Assembly (NCBI RefSeq): GCF_002939305.1
Contig: NZ_MVDI01000005.1
Coordinates: 186,001 to 250,000 of the forward strand
Reading direction: 5' to 3'
From: Chroococcidiopsis sp. TS-821
GTDB lineage: Bacteria > Cyanobacteriota > Cyanobacteriia > Cyanobacteriales > Chroococcidiopsidaceae
DNA length: 64,000 nucleotides
Shown here: positions 1 to 8,288 of the stretch, one piece after another
How the letters are laid out: every line of letters starts with the position of its first letter
How positions within the stretch are numbered: position 1 is the first letter of the stretch
Notes under the pieces: model-generated
What the model was told of the DNA's origin: nothing
What the model saw: the letters and a program-made list of their open reading frames with translations, nothing else
The model's database searches: none
Made by a program: the position numbers and the translations under genes

Positions 1-276
1 ATGAAGGTTCCTGGTACTCCGACAACGAGTGAATATTACTTGGGACAACCGCAAGGGAATATCTACGGTGCAAAGCTTACACCAAGGCAGGTAGGCTTAA
101 ATCGTCTGGGATATCACACTGAATTGCCAAATCTTTTCTTAGTGGGAGCTAGCGCAGGGTATCCCAGTGTACCTGGTGTCATTGGCAATGGCATGGATGT
201 GGTTGAACTGCTGACAGGGCAATCTATTTGGGATCGTCAAAATGCGATCGCATCTGAGGAGTTAGTACACCACTAA
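1..276 (+). CDS. C-terminal part of a phytoene desaturase/CrtO-like FAD-dependent oxidoreductase (cut by window edge)
   Basis: Only the last 91 codons are inside the window; the ATG at base 1 is internal to a longer gene, since this family is normally about 500 residues. The visible part has the C-terminal FAD-binding signature of the carotenoid desaturase/retinol saturase family (LPNLFLVGASAGYPSVPGV followed by GNGMDVVELL), where a glycine-rich turn contacts the flavin and the helix after it closes the domain. Proteins of this family oxidise, isomerise or saturate polyenes at membranes. Which substrate this one uses cannot be told from the tail. Confidence is good for the superfamily and low for a specific enzyme. 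Confidence 0.75.
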   Translation: MKVPGTPTTSEYYLGQPQGNIYGAKLTPRQVGLNRLGYHTELPNLFLVGASAGYPSVPGVIGNGMDVVELLTGQSIWDRQNAIASEELVHH

Positions 277-369
277 TTTTAAGTGCCATAGGTAGCTGAA
301 ACTCTTTATCTATAAACTTTTTTTAATCGTAAATCCCCAAGTGGATGGGGTTAATTTCCCCTACGATTC

Positions 370-388
370 AGTACATATGTACTATAAT
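370..388 (+). promoter_or_regulatory. Candidate LexA operator overlapping a promoter -10 element
   Basis: Bases 370-383 read AGTACATATGTACT, a perfect 14-bp palindrome that fits the published cyanobacterial LexA box RGTACNNNDGTWCB at every position. A TATAAT hexamer at 383-388 overlaps its last base, so a bound repressor would occlude the -10. The next gene downstream begins at 455. The palindrome and match are seen directly; binding by LexA is inferred. Confidence 0.55.
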
Positions 389-454
389 AGATAAAGTAGA
401 TTCATCGAGCCTCCGCATCAGCAATCAATGGCTCTACGGCGATACTAACCAAAG

Positions 455-739
455 ATGGACTCAAGCCCTATGACGAAACACTATCTTCTTAGCCTTAATC
501 CAACAGCCAAGCATGACTGGGATCGTTGCGCTTTACGCGATCCGATTACCGCTAAGCGCCCAGAGCTAGCAAAATTGATTGCCGAAGCTATTGGCGCAGA
601 ACCAGGCACTTATCTCGTATCTGTCAATATCGAAGTGAAAGTTTTGGAGCAGGCTCCTATGTATCAAACCGAGCAGCTACCAATTAACCCAACAGAGCGT
701 TCGTCCACCCACGCTCAATTGCAGGAAATAGCCGCATAA
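455..739 (+). CDS. Conserved cyanobacterial hypothetical protein (94 aa)
   Basis: A small soluble protein with no recognised domain. It has no signal peptide or membrane segment; the middle (residues about 28-60) is a mixed helix/strand stretch with the phrase SVNIEVKVLEQ, and the tail is polar and probably flexible. The start is ATG 455, but ATG 470 (product beginning MTKHYLLSLNP) is equally plausible and would give 89 residues. It lies just downstream of a LexA-like palindrome with an overlapping -10 box, so damage-dependent expression is possible. The next gene starts 34 bp downstream on the same strand and may be co-transcribed. Function unknown. Confidence 0.6.
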   Translation: MDSSPMTKHYLLSLNPTAKHDWDRCALRDPITAKRPELAKLIAEAIGAEPGTYLVSVNIEVKVLEQAPMYQTEQLPINPTERSSTHAQLQEIAA

Positions 740-773
740 ACGTACCCCTAACCCCTGACCTCTGATCCCTTGT

Positions 774-1151
774 ATGATGACAATGCAACTGAGTCATTAC
801 CCTGCGGCGATCGCCCAAGCTGCACAACGGGTAAACGAAATTGACTCGCAAATTATGGCGGTGCAACAACTGATTAACCGCGAAGAAGGCAATGCTGACA
901 CGCGTTCAGCTTTCGATCCAGAATTGAAAAATGACACGCAACGGCGATCGCGTCGCTTTGAGTTACTACTCGTCAATCAGGAATACCAAACCGCACTGAA
1001 TACATTAATTCAATTAAATGCAGAAAAAGCCAACGCGCTGGCGCACTTAGAATACCTCCGCAACCAGTTTAGCGTTGCCAAACTAGAATGTCGGCGAGCG
1101 ATCGCGCAACAACTCACCGATTTTGAATCGAGAGAATTAGTTGGTTTGTAA
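774..1151 (+). CDS. Small coiled-coil conserved hypothetical protein (125 aa)
   Basis: Almost wholly helical and charged, with long heptad-like runs (for example residues 10-35 and 70-115) that suggest a two-helix coiled coil. No catalytic motif or membrane segment is visible. Two adjacent ATG codons (774 and 777) can start it. It follows the 455-739 gene by 34 bp and is closed by a strong rho-independent terminator at 1208-1236, so the two probably form one short transcript. I do not recognise a characterised family. Confidence 0.6.
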   Translation: MMTMQLSHYPAAIAQAAQRVNEIDSQIMAVQQLINREEGNADTRSAFDPELKNDTQRRSRRFELLLVNQEYQTALNTLIQLNAEKANALAHLEYLRNQFSVAKLECRRAIAQQLTDFESRELVGL

Positions 1152-1207
1152 CTTTAAGTACAATCTGCTTGTAAGATCGCTAACAGCCTAGTCATAATAA
1201 TTCGTCA

Positions 1208-1236
1208 AGCAGTGAAGTAATCTTCGCTGCTTTTTT
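1208..1236 (+). terminator. Rho-independent terminator
   Basis: Inverted repeat AGCAGTGAAG / CTTCGCTGCT with a TAAT loop and one G-T pair, running into six T residues. It lies 57 bp after the stop of the 774-1151 gene. Confidence 0.8.
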
Positions 1237-1313
1237 GGCAGTTCCTGAAAATGAGGAATTGTCGAGCGCGCTTTCCTTCAATCACAATAAAGTAAGTTAA
1301 TTGCAATTGTTTC

Positions 1314-1688
1314 ATGACTCAAGTTACATCAGAAGACATTGCTAAATTTCGGGAGAAACTCCAAAATCCCGACGCCTCAGCTGCACTAGCAGAAATTGAA
1401 GATTGCGAGGGTAATCTCGAAGATGCCGCAATGGTACTAGCAATTCGAGTTGGGCAACAACCAGATATCGCCAACGCAGAGTGGTTAGATAGCTTAGCGA
1501 AGAAATGTCGAGCGATTATTTGTCGCGAAGAAAATAGAAATGCCTTACTTACCGAAGACTATGCTGCTGTAATGAGAGCCTTAGCTACAACAAGAATTTG
1601 CCCGCCACTTTTAGTTACTCCGGTATTGATGTACGTACTACAACAGGGTGTAGACAACTTTTGCGAACCACTCGACACCGTCTCATAG
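1314..1688 (+). CDS. Conserved cyanobacterial hypothetical protein (124 aa)
   Basis: A soluble, mostly helical acidic protein. Residues about 5-45 (EDIAKFREKLQNP, then LAEIEDCEGNLEDAAMVLA) look like a small UBA-like or helical-bundle module; the C-terminal third is a hydrophobic helix (LLVTPVLMYVLQQGV) that is too interrupted to be a clear membrane span. ATG 1314 is the only good start. It stands alone between two terminators (1208-1236 and 1737-1775), so it is probably monocistronic. Function not recognised. Confidence 0.6.
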   Translation: MTQVTSEDIAKFREKLQNPDASAALAEIEDCEGNLEDAAMVLAIRVGQQPDIANAEWLDSLAKKCRAIICREENRNALLTEDYAAVMRALATTRICPPLLVTPVLMYVLQQGVDNFCEPLDTVS

Positions 1689-1736
1689 AAGCTAATAAAA
1701 GTTAATACTGCGAATACTATCTGCACTGAAACTACT

Positions 1737-1775
1737 GAACACCTTAATTTTTATGTATCGACAGGTGTTCTTTTT
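1737..1775 (+). terminator. Rho-independent terminator
   Basis: GAACACCT at 1737-1744 pairs with AGGTGTTC at 1763-1770, followed directly by TTTTT. It lies 48 bp after the stop of the gene ending at 1688. Confidence 0.7.
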
Positions 1776-1952
1776 GTGATGAATATGGTATGGATAGTTG
1801 TTTCCTAAAGTATTATCAAACTCTTGAGCACTCGAGAATTGCAAATATTGCTATGCTTAAAAGTGCTCAATTTGAATTACATAGATAAAAATAAAAATCT
1901 CGCTTACATAATGAATTTTGTATTCAGCTGATTATATTTGGAGAAACATCCC

Positions 1953-2684
1953 ATGCCTTATATCGCTTTTATAAAAAAAATGGTTTTTGATAGTACGCAT
2001 TGTAAGGCAAAAACAGGCTTAATAAAAGAAACACCAAATGGGACTGATTGGTATATTTATAAGTCTAAAGCAGACTCTTTGCAAGTTGAAGTGATATTTG
2101 ATATAGGTGCTAACATAGGGCAAACAGCTATTAAATTTGCTCAAAGTTTTCCGCAAGCAAAAATCTTCTCTTTTGAGCCAGTCACAGCAACATTTAAACA
2201 GTTAAAAGAAAATACTAAAAATCTTTCTGGTATTAGTTGCTTTCAAATTGGTTTGGGTTCTGAATCAGGGAAGTATGACATCTTTTTAAAATCGAACTCT
2301 CAATGCAATTCTTTTGTATTTGATGCCAATAATTGTATAAGTAATGCCTCTGAAGAAGTTATCATTAAAACAGTTGCGGAGTTTTGTCAAGAAAATAATA
2401 TCCAGAAGATTGATATCTTAAAAACTGATACGGAAGGATTTGATTTACAGGTTATTCAAGGAGCCGAAGCTTTACTCAAAAAAAATCAAGTTCTATTTAT
2501 CTTATCTGAAGTTGGTTTTAATCCTTCAGATGCTTTACATACTAACTTCTTTAAACTCAAATCATATTTAGACACATTTAATTTTGAGTTCCTTGGTTTT
2601 TACGATTTTGGTTACTCAAGAAAAGGGAGCTTAAAATATTGCAATGCCTTATTTCACAATAGGTGTTTCATTCAAAATACATAG
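1953..2684 (+). CDS. FkbM-family SAM-dependent methyltransferase
   Basis: The FkbM fold is clear: SAM-binding motif I is VIFDIGANIGQTAIKFA (residues about 48-64), followed by the acidic SFEPV at the end of strand 2 and the DILKTDTEGFDLQVI motif typical of the family around residue 155. Such enzymes O-methylate sugars of polysaccharides, glycolipids or natural products. I chose ATG 1953 over the upstream TTG 1938 because GGAG at 1940-1943 is a well-spaced ribosome site for it. The gene is strikingly A+T-rich compared with neighbours, lacks HIP1 sites and has no glycan genes around it, which suggests recent acquisition. Substrate unknown. Confidence 0.85.
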   Translation: MPYIAFIKKMVFDSTHCKAKTGLIKETPNGTDWYIYKSKADSLQVEVIFDIGANIGQTAIKFAQSFPQAKIFSFEPVTATFKQLKENTKNLSGISCFQIGLGSESGKYDIFLKSNSQCNSFVFDANNCISNASEEVIIKTVAEFCQENNIQKIDILKTDTEGFDLQVIQGAEALLKKNQVLFILSEVGFNPSDALHTNFFKLKSYLDTFNFEFLGFYDFGYSRKGSLKYCNALFHNRCFIQNT

Positions 2685-2702
2685 AAGTATCAGTTTTTTT
2701 TA

Positions 2703-3395
2703 TCAAAGTGCGATCGATAACTGCTGTTGAGCTATCACTGCTTTTTGTAATTTTAAAAGGTGTTTGTCTTGAATGCCGTACTGCATTAAACCATCAATAG
2801 TTTGTGAAAGATAATCTGCACAAGTACCAAGTTTTCCGTTAGCCGTTGCTAGGCTGTTGACAACAACTTCAGAAGAAATATCGCCTGCGTACATAATATG
2901 GTTGTGGTTGATTGTGAAAGCGATCGCATCCCAGCGTTCTTTGCCATCAACAACTTTTACCCACCGCGGAGTATACGAACCAACAACCATTTCTCGCCGC
3001 CAGAGAATGAGTAATTCTGTAAGAACATCCTCTGCTGGAATGCGATAGGCAATACCGCGACAGCTACCTCCGCGATCGAGTCCTAACATTAAGCCTGGGT
3101 TTTCCGGCGTTCCTCGCCCCAGCGGTGTCCACAAACAAAAGCGGCGATGCCATCCATAAATTGTCCCCACACGGCGATCGCTAAACTTCACCGTTGGATT
3201 CCAAATCAACGAACCATAGGCAAAAATCCAGACATCCGAGTGCGATCGCCCCTTGAGAATATCTTGTATTGATTGCTCTAGTTCAGTTTCATTCAAAACA
3301 CGTAAATCTAACCCCGACTGTAAAACTAGCTCCTGTAATTTTCGCGACTCCAAGTAAGCACGAGTCAGCGCAATCATTCCTTGACCGTCACTCAT
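2703..3395 (-). CDS. ChaC-like gamma-glutamylcyclotransferase
   Basis: Contains the family hallmark YGSLIWNP near residue 60 (phosphate-binding loop), then a conserved RFCLW and RGTPENPGLMLGLD stretch, matching the ChaC branch that cleaves glutathione to 5-oxoproline and Cys-Gly in the cytosol. The catalytic Glu region (WRREM, residues about 140-145) is present. The first ATG is at 3395; a TTG six codons upstream would add a short tail, with no better ribosome site. Length (230 residues) suits the family. Transcribed alone, convergent with the methyltransferase. Role in glutathione turnover is from family knowledge. Confidence 0.85.
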   Translation of the reverse strand: MSDGQGMIALTRAYLESRKLQELVLQSGLDLRVLNETELEQSIQDILKGRSHSDVWIFAYGSLIWNPTVKFSDRRVGTIYGWHRRFCLWTPLGRGTPENPGLMLGLDRGGSCRGIAYRIPAEDVLTELLILWRREMVVGSYTPRWVKVVDGKERWDAIAFTINHNHIMYAGDISSEVVVNSLATANGKLGTCADYLSQTIDGLMQYGIQDKHLLKLQKAVIAQQQLSIAL

Positions 3396-3582
3396 GACAC
3401 ATCCATCAATCAATTATTTCAGCGCGTTCATTGCTGTACTTACAGCACTACTAGCCTTTTTCACAAAAAAACCTCAGCTATTGTCGTTGGTATATGCTTT
3501 GAACGCAGTATCAACGATAGCAAAACAGCTTTTTATAATCTAAGCACAAGTGATGAATTTTGAACTCAAAACTCTTTAAACT

Positions 3583-4314
3583 TCATCGACTCAAAGTACG
3601 CAAAAACCTTTGCATACTTGCAAAAATTCCAGATTTTTTTGCTTGTATAGTATCTCCAGGCTGCTGGAGACTTTTTCCTGACAAAATTAAGTCAAGTTCA
3701 TCACCCATCGGTTTCTTCGGTTGTTCAGCAATTAATTGATATTCGCCTTCTTTATTTTCTAGCCAAACTTGCCAAGGCGAGGGATAACAACGAAATACGG
3801 CTGCACCATCAAGTGGGCGTAAATGGTAACAAGATTCAATCGTATTGAGAAAACGCGCCCGTAACTGTCGCCCCGCGTAGCCGATACCAACAATCGAAAC
3901 ATCTTCTAGCCGAGGATTGAGGAGAATAAAAGGTCTTTCTCCCACAGCTTGATGCAACTTCTCTACCTGCGTGACTTCAACTGCAGAAGGTGCAACTAAC
4001 AAAAATGCTTCATCTTCAGGCAAAACTTGCTGATCGACAGGGACTCTCCCGGTGCCAATATCTAGAATTTTAAATGGTACTGATCCCCAATCACGACGCG
4101 CTAGCGCAGCAGCACCAGCATCAGGAAAGAAAACTTTAAGTTGACTGCCAAAAGAGTCTAATGCTGGAAGAAATTGCTCAGCAACTGGCATTGGGTTGAG
4201 TTCTGGGATAAGAATCTCAATTTGTAGTAAAGAGTAGCCATCAGCCATCGCTGCTTGGGTTGCGCCTTGGGCTTGGGCGATCGCCTGTTCCAGTGTTTTC
4301 GGAATTTCTGCCAT
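3583..4314 (-). CDS. DUF1995 domain protein (LPA3-like)
   Basis: A 243-residue soluble protein starting MAEIPKTLEQAIAQAQ, whose opening (SLLQIEILIPELN) and central KFKILDIGTG-like region match the DUF1995 family found in cyanobacteria and plastids; the plant homologue LPA3 assists photosystem II assembly. The region around residues 125-150 (VGERPFILLNPRLEDVSIVG) is the conserved core. The start is ATG 4314. The C-terminus is basic. No co-directional neighbour is close enough to imply an operon. The molecular role in cyanobacteria is not established, so the photosystem link is by homology only. Confidence 0.7.
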   Translation of the reverse strand: MAEIPKTLEQAIAQAQGATQAAMADGYSLLQIEILIPELNPMPVAEQFLPALDSFGSQLKVFFPDAGAAALARRDWGSVPFKILDIGTGRVPVDQQVLPEDEAFLLVAPSAVEVTQVEKLHQAVGERPFILLNPRLEDVSIVGIGYAGRQLRARFLNTIESCYHLRPLDGAAVFRCYPSPWQVWLENKEGEYQLIAEQPKKPMGDELDLILSGKSLQQPGDTIQAKKSGIFASMQRFLRTLSR

Positions 4315-4467
4315 GATCTCGTGTTTCCTTGCTGCTACGATCTAGCTTACATCGAGTCGAACAGGCATTTTAATTGTGCGATCGCCTCAAAATAGACACC
4401 CTGCAAGAATTGGTGCATCTAAGCAAATTCTATTTAGCAGGCAGTTCGGACTGACGCAAAAAGTCTA

Positions 4468-5889
4468 CTAATTCAGTAATTCCATTGTCATAACCGACGC
4501 GACCTTTGTTCCAAAGGGAATGGCATTGAGATCGACTTGAAAGTTACTGTTGTGGTTTGAGAACGGAACTGTTTTGCCTTCTGCTCTGGCTTTAGCAAAG
4601 AGCGCAGGTTCAGCGACACCGACGAAGACAAAGCCTACCTGAATATTTTTATTGTCGCCTTTAAGCAAATGAACATCTTCTGAGCCTGTCGTCCCTGGAA
4701 AATCAGCAATCAGTTTGTTGGCTCCAACTAAATTTGCTAATTGAGGATTGATGCGATCAATCACTGCTTTGTCATTCACTAGTGGAGTTGTACCACCTTT
4801 TGCAGTCAAGGTTGGCAATTGGTCCTCTGGCATTCCATAGGCACGCGCAATCGACTCATTAACAGACTTAATTCCCTGCACCATGATTTTCCGTACTTCT
4901 GGGTTGAACCAACGCAGACTGAGTCTAAGCAACGCTTCTCCTGGAATCACGTTATTCGCCTCTCCTGCCTGAACTGATCCCACCGTAATCACAGCGGCTT
5001 CTTGAGGATTGATCGCCCGTGCCACGATTGACTGATACTGTGTAATTGCGTGAGCAGCCATGAGAATCGGATCTTTGGCAAGATGAGGTGAGGAACCGTG
5101 TCCTCCCACACCTTTAAACACAATATCGATCGGATCGCTTCCTGCTGTTCGGATTCCTGGCACGCTGGCGATGATTCCTGTGGGACCAGGGGCACTGTGC
5201 ATTCCTAGCAAGAAGTCAGGGACAGGAACACCATGACGAGTGTAGAGACCATCTTCGACCATTGCCCTTGCGCCGGCAACTCCTTCTTCCGCAGGCTGCC
5301 CGACTAAAATAAGCGTCCCTTTCCAGTTAGATTTTAGGTTTACCATTGCCTTTGCCAGTCCCAACATCCAAACTGTATGGGCATCATGACCACAAGCGTG
5401 CATGACAGGTACTTCGCTACCATCTGGCATCTCCGCCCGCTTAGTACTGGCATAAGGAAGTCCTGTCGTTTCTTGTACAGGCAGCGCATCTAGATCTGCT
5501 CGATACATGACTTTAGGACCATCTCCATTTCGCAGAATTCCTACGACTCCAGTTTTGGCAATTCCTGTTTTGACCTCGTAGCCCAATGCTTTTAATTCCC
5601 TCGCCACGATCGCTGCTGTGCGAGTTTCCATGAACGCTAATTCTGGGTTCTGGTGGATGTCTTTGAACAGATTAATTAGGCGATCGCGATCTTTGTCTAT
5701 TGTTGCCTGCAAGCGATCGAAATAAGCTGGTTTTACGGCTGGTGTACCTGTAAAAGGCTTTTGTGCTTGAGCAGGATGCAAAGAAAGCAGCAGGGTTAAC
5801 CCAAGAACCAAGCTACTTGCAATTATCCCAATTGCCAATTTCATCGATTTTAACCATTGGTTAGGGAAGAAGTTACGGAAGCGGAGCAT
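4468..5889 (-). CDS. Exported M20-family amidohydrolase (N-acyl amino acid / IAA-conjugate hydrolase type)
   Basis: A classical M20D peptidase: PVMHACGHDAHT gives the first metal ligands, PAEEGVAGA the catalytic Glu pair, and GMHSAPGP and the terminal SEDVH motifs supply further metal ligands. These enzymes remove acyl groups from amino acids with two divalent metals. The N-terminus carries a signal peptide (MKLAIGIIASSLVLGLTLLLS followed by an AQA-type cleavage site), so the enzyme is expected in the periplasm. I chose ATG 5889; ATG 5844, which begins right at the signal peptide, is a good alternative, while the TTG at 5955 is less likely. A small gene ends 16 bp upstream. Confidence 0.85.
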   Translation of the reverse strand: MLRFRNFFPNQWLKSMKLAIGIIASSLVLGLTLLLSLHPAQAQKPFTGTPAVKPAYFDRLQATIDKDRDRLINLFKDIHQNPELAFMETRTAAIVARELKALGYEVKTGIAKTGVVGILRNGDGPKVMYRADLDALPVQETTGLPYASTKRAEMPDGSEVPVMHACGHDAHTVWMLGLAKAMVNLKSNWKGTLILVGQPAEEGVAGARAMVEDGLYTRHGVPVPDFLLGMHSAPGPTGIIASVPGIRTAGSDPIDIVFKGVGGHGSSPHLAKDPILMAAHAITQYQSIVARAINPQEAAVITVGSVQAGEANNVIPGEALLRLSLRWFNPEVRKIMVQGIKSVNESIARAYGMPEDQLPTLTAKGGTTPLVNDKAVIDRINPQLANLVGANKLIADFPGTTGSEDVHLLKGDNKNIQVGFVFVGVAEPALFAKARAEGKTVPFSNHNSNFQVDLNAIPFGTKVASVMTMELLN

Positions 5890-5905
5890 AGCGGTTACAG
5901 ATTCC

Positions 5906-6112
5906 TTAAACAATCTCAGTACGATCGAGCAAACAGGGAGTATTACCAAGGGCAATGGTTGGTGATGGGTTGCTTAGTTTAACAGCAGCAGTAGACATTG
6001 GCTTTATCAACAACAGGGATTGAGCCAAGAAATGAACGCCATGTTGAGACAAGGTATGCAGCGTGGCAGTCACACAACATGGACAAATAAATGATTCTGG
6101 AGAAGGCAGCAT
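5906..6112 (-). CDS. Small cysteine-containing hypothetical protein (68 aa)
   Basis: The ATG at 6112 is preceded at ideal distance by GAGG (6119-6122 on the complementary strand), the strongest reason to call this a gene. The product starts MLPSPESFICPCCVTATLH; the ICPCC cluster could bind metal or form disulphides, and the middle (FLAQSLLLIK) is weakly hydrophobic. It ends 16 bp before the exported M20 amidohydrolase and would share its transcript. No family recognised; it may be only a leader peptide. Confidence 0.4.
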   Translation of the reverse strand: MLPSPESFICPCCVTATLHTLSQHGVHFLAQSLLLIKPMSTAAVKLSNPSPTIALGNTPCLLDRTEIV

Positions 6113-6124
6113 AATGTGCCTCAA

Positions 6125-6473
6125 AAATTATAAGATTTCACAGAAATAATATAGTTCAAATGGAAATATTCACAATTTAATATATTTTTTCTTAATAAAA
6201 ATGCATCTATTTCTGATCTACTATTCGTTGTTATAAGATCGCGTTGCAATTTCATTGGCTTTACAATATGGTCTTTTAATAGTGTTAATAGCTTTTATGC
6301 AAAATCTTAACCGTAAAGAGTTTAAGAGACTATTGATTAAATTTTTATCTTCAGAGTTAAGTACTTTAAATAAACTTAGATTCTGCAACTAAGTTGAGCA
6401 TATTTTGAATATGTTTTGTTATGTAGAGTTAAACGCATTGATATAAAAACTTAACAAGAGAAAAATCGAGCTT
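6125..6473. other. AT-rich divergent intergenic region
   Basis: 349 bp separating the M20 operon (leftward) and the outer-membrane protein gene (rightward). Strongly A+T-rich; both promoters presumably lie here, but I see no clear operator or RNA structure. Confidence 0.5.
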
Positions 6474-7667
6474 ATGTTTAAAAGAAGAATAAAAAATAGT
6501 AGAAGTAGCCAATGCAGTCAAATAGATCTATTCTTTAGAGGCTATTTTCGAAAGCTGTGTTTGTTGTCTACCAGCAGTGCTTTATCGATCGCGCTTTCAG
6601 TGTCACCTACCTATGCAGAAAGCCAATTATCTATTTCTGACTCGACTGCTGCGCTCAACACCGTATCCGATCTAGAACAACATAGTCATTCTGCAAAAGC
6701 TCTAGAATTAGAAGCTGCCAGCTTTTTGCCTGAACCGGCAATTGAGTCTCGCATAGCAACAGAAGCAGCCTTCCCAATTTATGCAATTACCCAAGCAGAT
6801 ACTTCTACACCAGAGCTTTCTCAATTCACAGTAAGCGATCGCTGGCAATTTTCCGTCGAACCTTATATTTTTGTTCCCTTGCGAGTTCAAGCTGATGCCA
6901 CGGTTGCTGGACGGACTGCCTCGATTGATTTGGGATTGGGAAACATTTTAGATTTTGATCGTGCGTTTAATGCTGGAATTCGGTTACAAGCTCAAAAAAA
7001 TCGATTGGGGCTTATTCTTGACGGTTTCTATATTTCTGCACAGAATAGCGGAAATTTAGGAGTGACGTTTCCTCCAAACAGTTTGCCAGGTATCGGCGCA
7101 GATATTCCTATCCCAGTTCGGACAAGTGCCGACGCCAGCTTATCAATCCGCCAAGGGTTAATTGATTTGGCAGCATCCTACCGCATTGTCGATACAACGC
7201 TAGGTGATTCAGCAGCAGCGCCAAAATCCTTTCCTCGTCTAGTTTTTGCTCCGAGCCTGGGACTCCGAATTAATATTTTGAGTCAAAAGCTTGAGGTAGA
7301 TGACGTTCGCATCAACAATATTCCTGTCGGCAATCTTCCACTGCCAATTTTGCTTCCAGTGAACCAAGACTTTCGCCTAAATAGAACGACGGTTGAGCCA
7401 CTGATTGGCGCACAAATTGGATTAGACCTATCTGAACGTTGGACAGTCGATCTTCGAGGCGATGTGTCTGGGTTTAATCTCAATGCCGATACAAACTTGA
7501 CCTGGAATCTGCTAGTCGGCGCCCAGTATCAGTTATCTCCAAGCACATCAGTGCAACTTAGCTATCGCTTTAACGGTTTTGATTTTGAGGATGGATTGGG
7601 TCTCACGCGAGCCAAATTGAATTTGCGTCAGAATGGGCTGTTACTCGGTGCAACATTCCACTTCTAA
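6474..7667 (+). CDS. Outer-membrane beta-barrel protein, hypothetical
   Basis: 397 residues with a basic N-terminus, a hydrophobic export segment (LCLLSTSSALSIALSVSPTYA, residues about 29-49) and a mature part made of alternating polar/hydrophobic strands. It begins its barrel near WQFSVEPYIFVPLRVQADA and ends in LLLGATFHF, with the C-terminal phenylalanine expected of BAM-assembled outer-membrane proteins. Weak resemblance to OmpW/Opa-like 8- to 10-strand barrels; no ligand site can be assigned. Start ATG 6474 is the only one upstream of the signal. Flanked by long AT-rich spacers, so probably its own transcript. Confidence 0.7.
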   Translation: MFKRRIKNSRSSQCSQIDLFFRGYFRKLCLLSTSSALSIALSVSPTYAESQLSISDSTAALNTVSDLEQHSHSAKALELEAASFLPEPAIESRIATEAAFPIYAITQADTSTPELSQFTVSDRWQFSVEPYIFVPLRVQADATVAGRTASIDLGLGNILDFDRAFNAGIRLQAQKNRLGLILDGFYISAQNSGNLGVTFPPNSLPGIGADIPIPVRTSADASLSIRQGLIDLAASYRIVDTTLGDSAAAPKSFPRLVFAPSLGLRINILSQKLEVDDVRINNIPVGNLPLPILLPVNQDFRLNRTTVEPLIGAQIGLDLSERWTVDLRGDVSGFNLNADTNLTWNLLVGAQYQLSPSTSVQLSYRFNGFDFEDGLGLTRAKLNLRQNGLLLGATFHF

Positions 7668-8288
7668 TGTATTCAACAATATCCTAGCTCATAGATTGAC
7701 TTTATTAATAATAGATTTTATATATAAATTCTAGCAAATTGATGACTATTTTGAGTCAAATTAATGCAAAGTTGAAGTGTTTGACAGTCTTGCTACACTA
7801 TGAATTTAATATATCAATTTTCTCAAAATTTTGAATTTAAATAAAAAACATGACATTAAATATTAGCAAGCTTTTTTTAATGGCAATAATAACTCTGTAT
7901 GGTTGATATTTGAGATTGATTGATATAATATTTTACTAAGCCTCACTAGCTTCAGGAGAGCTACTAAAGTATTGTTAAGAATTAATTCTATCGTAAAAAG
8001 GTTGATTTAAAGGTGACTCGTGTTGTTAGTAACCTGATGTTTATATGTATATATTAAATTAACGCAATAAAATGCAATAGTATACTTAATTCCAGATCTT
8101 AAACCGAGAAGTACTAAAGGAAATTCAAATATTTTGAAAATAAAAAACTAAGTATGTAAACATTGATTGATTTAAACAGAATATATAAAAAATTATAAAT
8201 CATTAAATTTTGAGCTAAATTTCAACAAGAATTGAATGTTGATAAATATAGCTTTTAAATTTTATTTCTCTCTATTTACTCGACTTAT
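7668..8288. other. Long AT-rich intergenic spacer, no gene seen
   Basis: 621 bp that are very A+T-rich, with stops in all frames. The sequence just before 8289 should hold the promoter of the ADP-ribosylglycohydrolase. No repeat, RNA gene or decayed reading frame was recognised. Confidence 0.5.
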
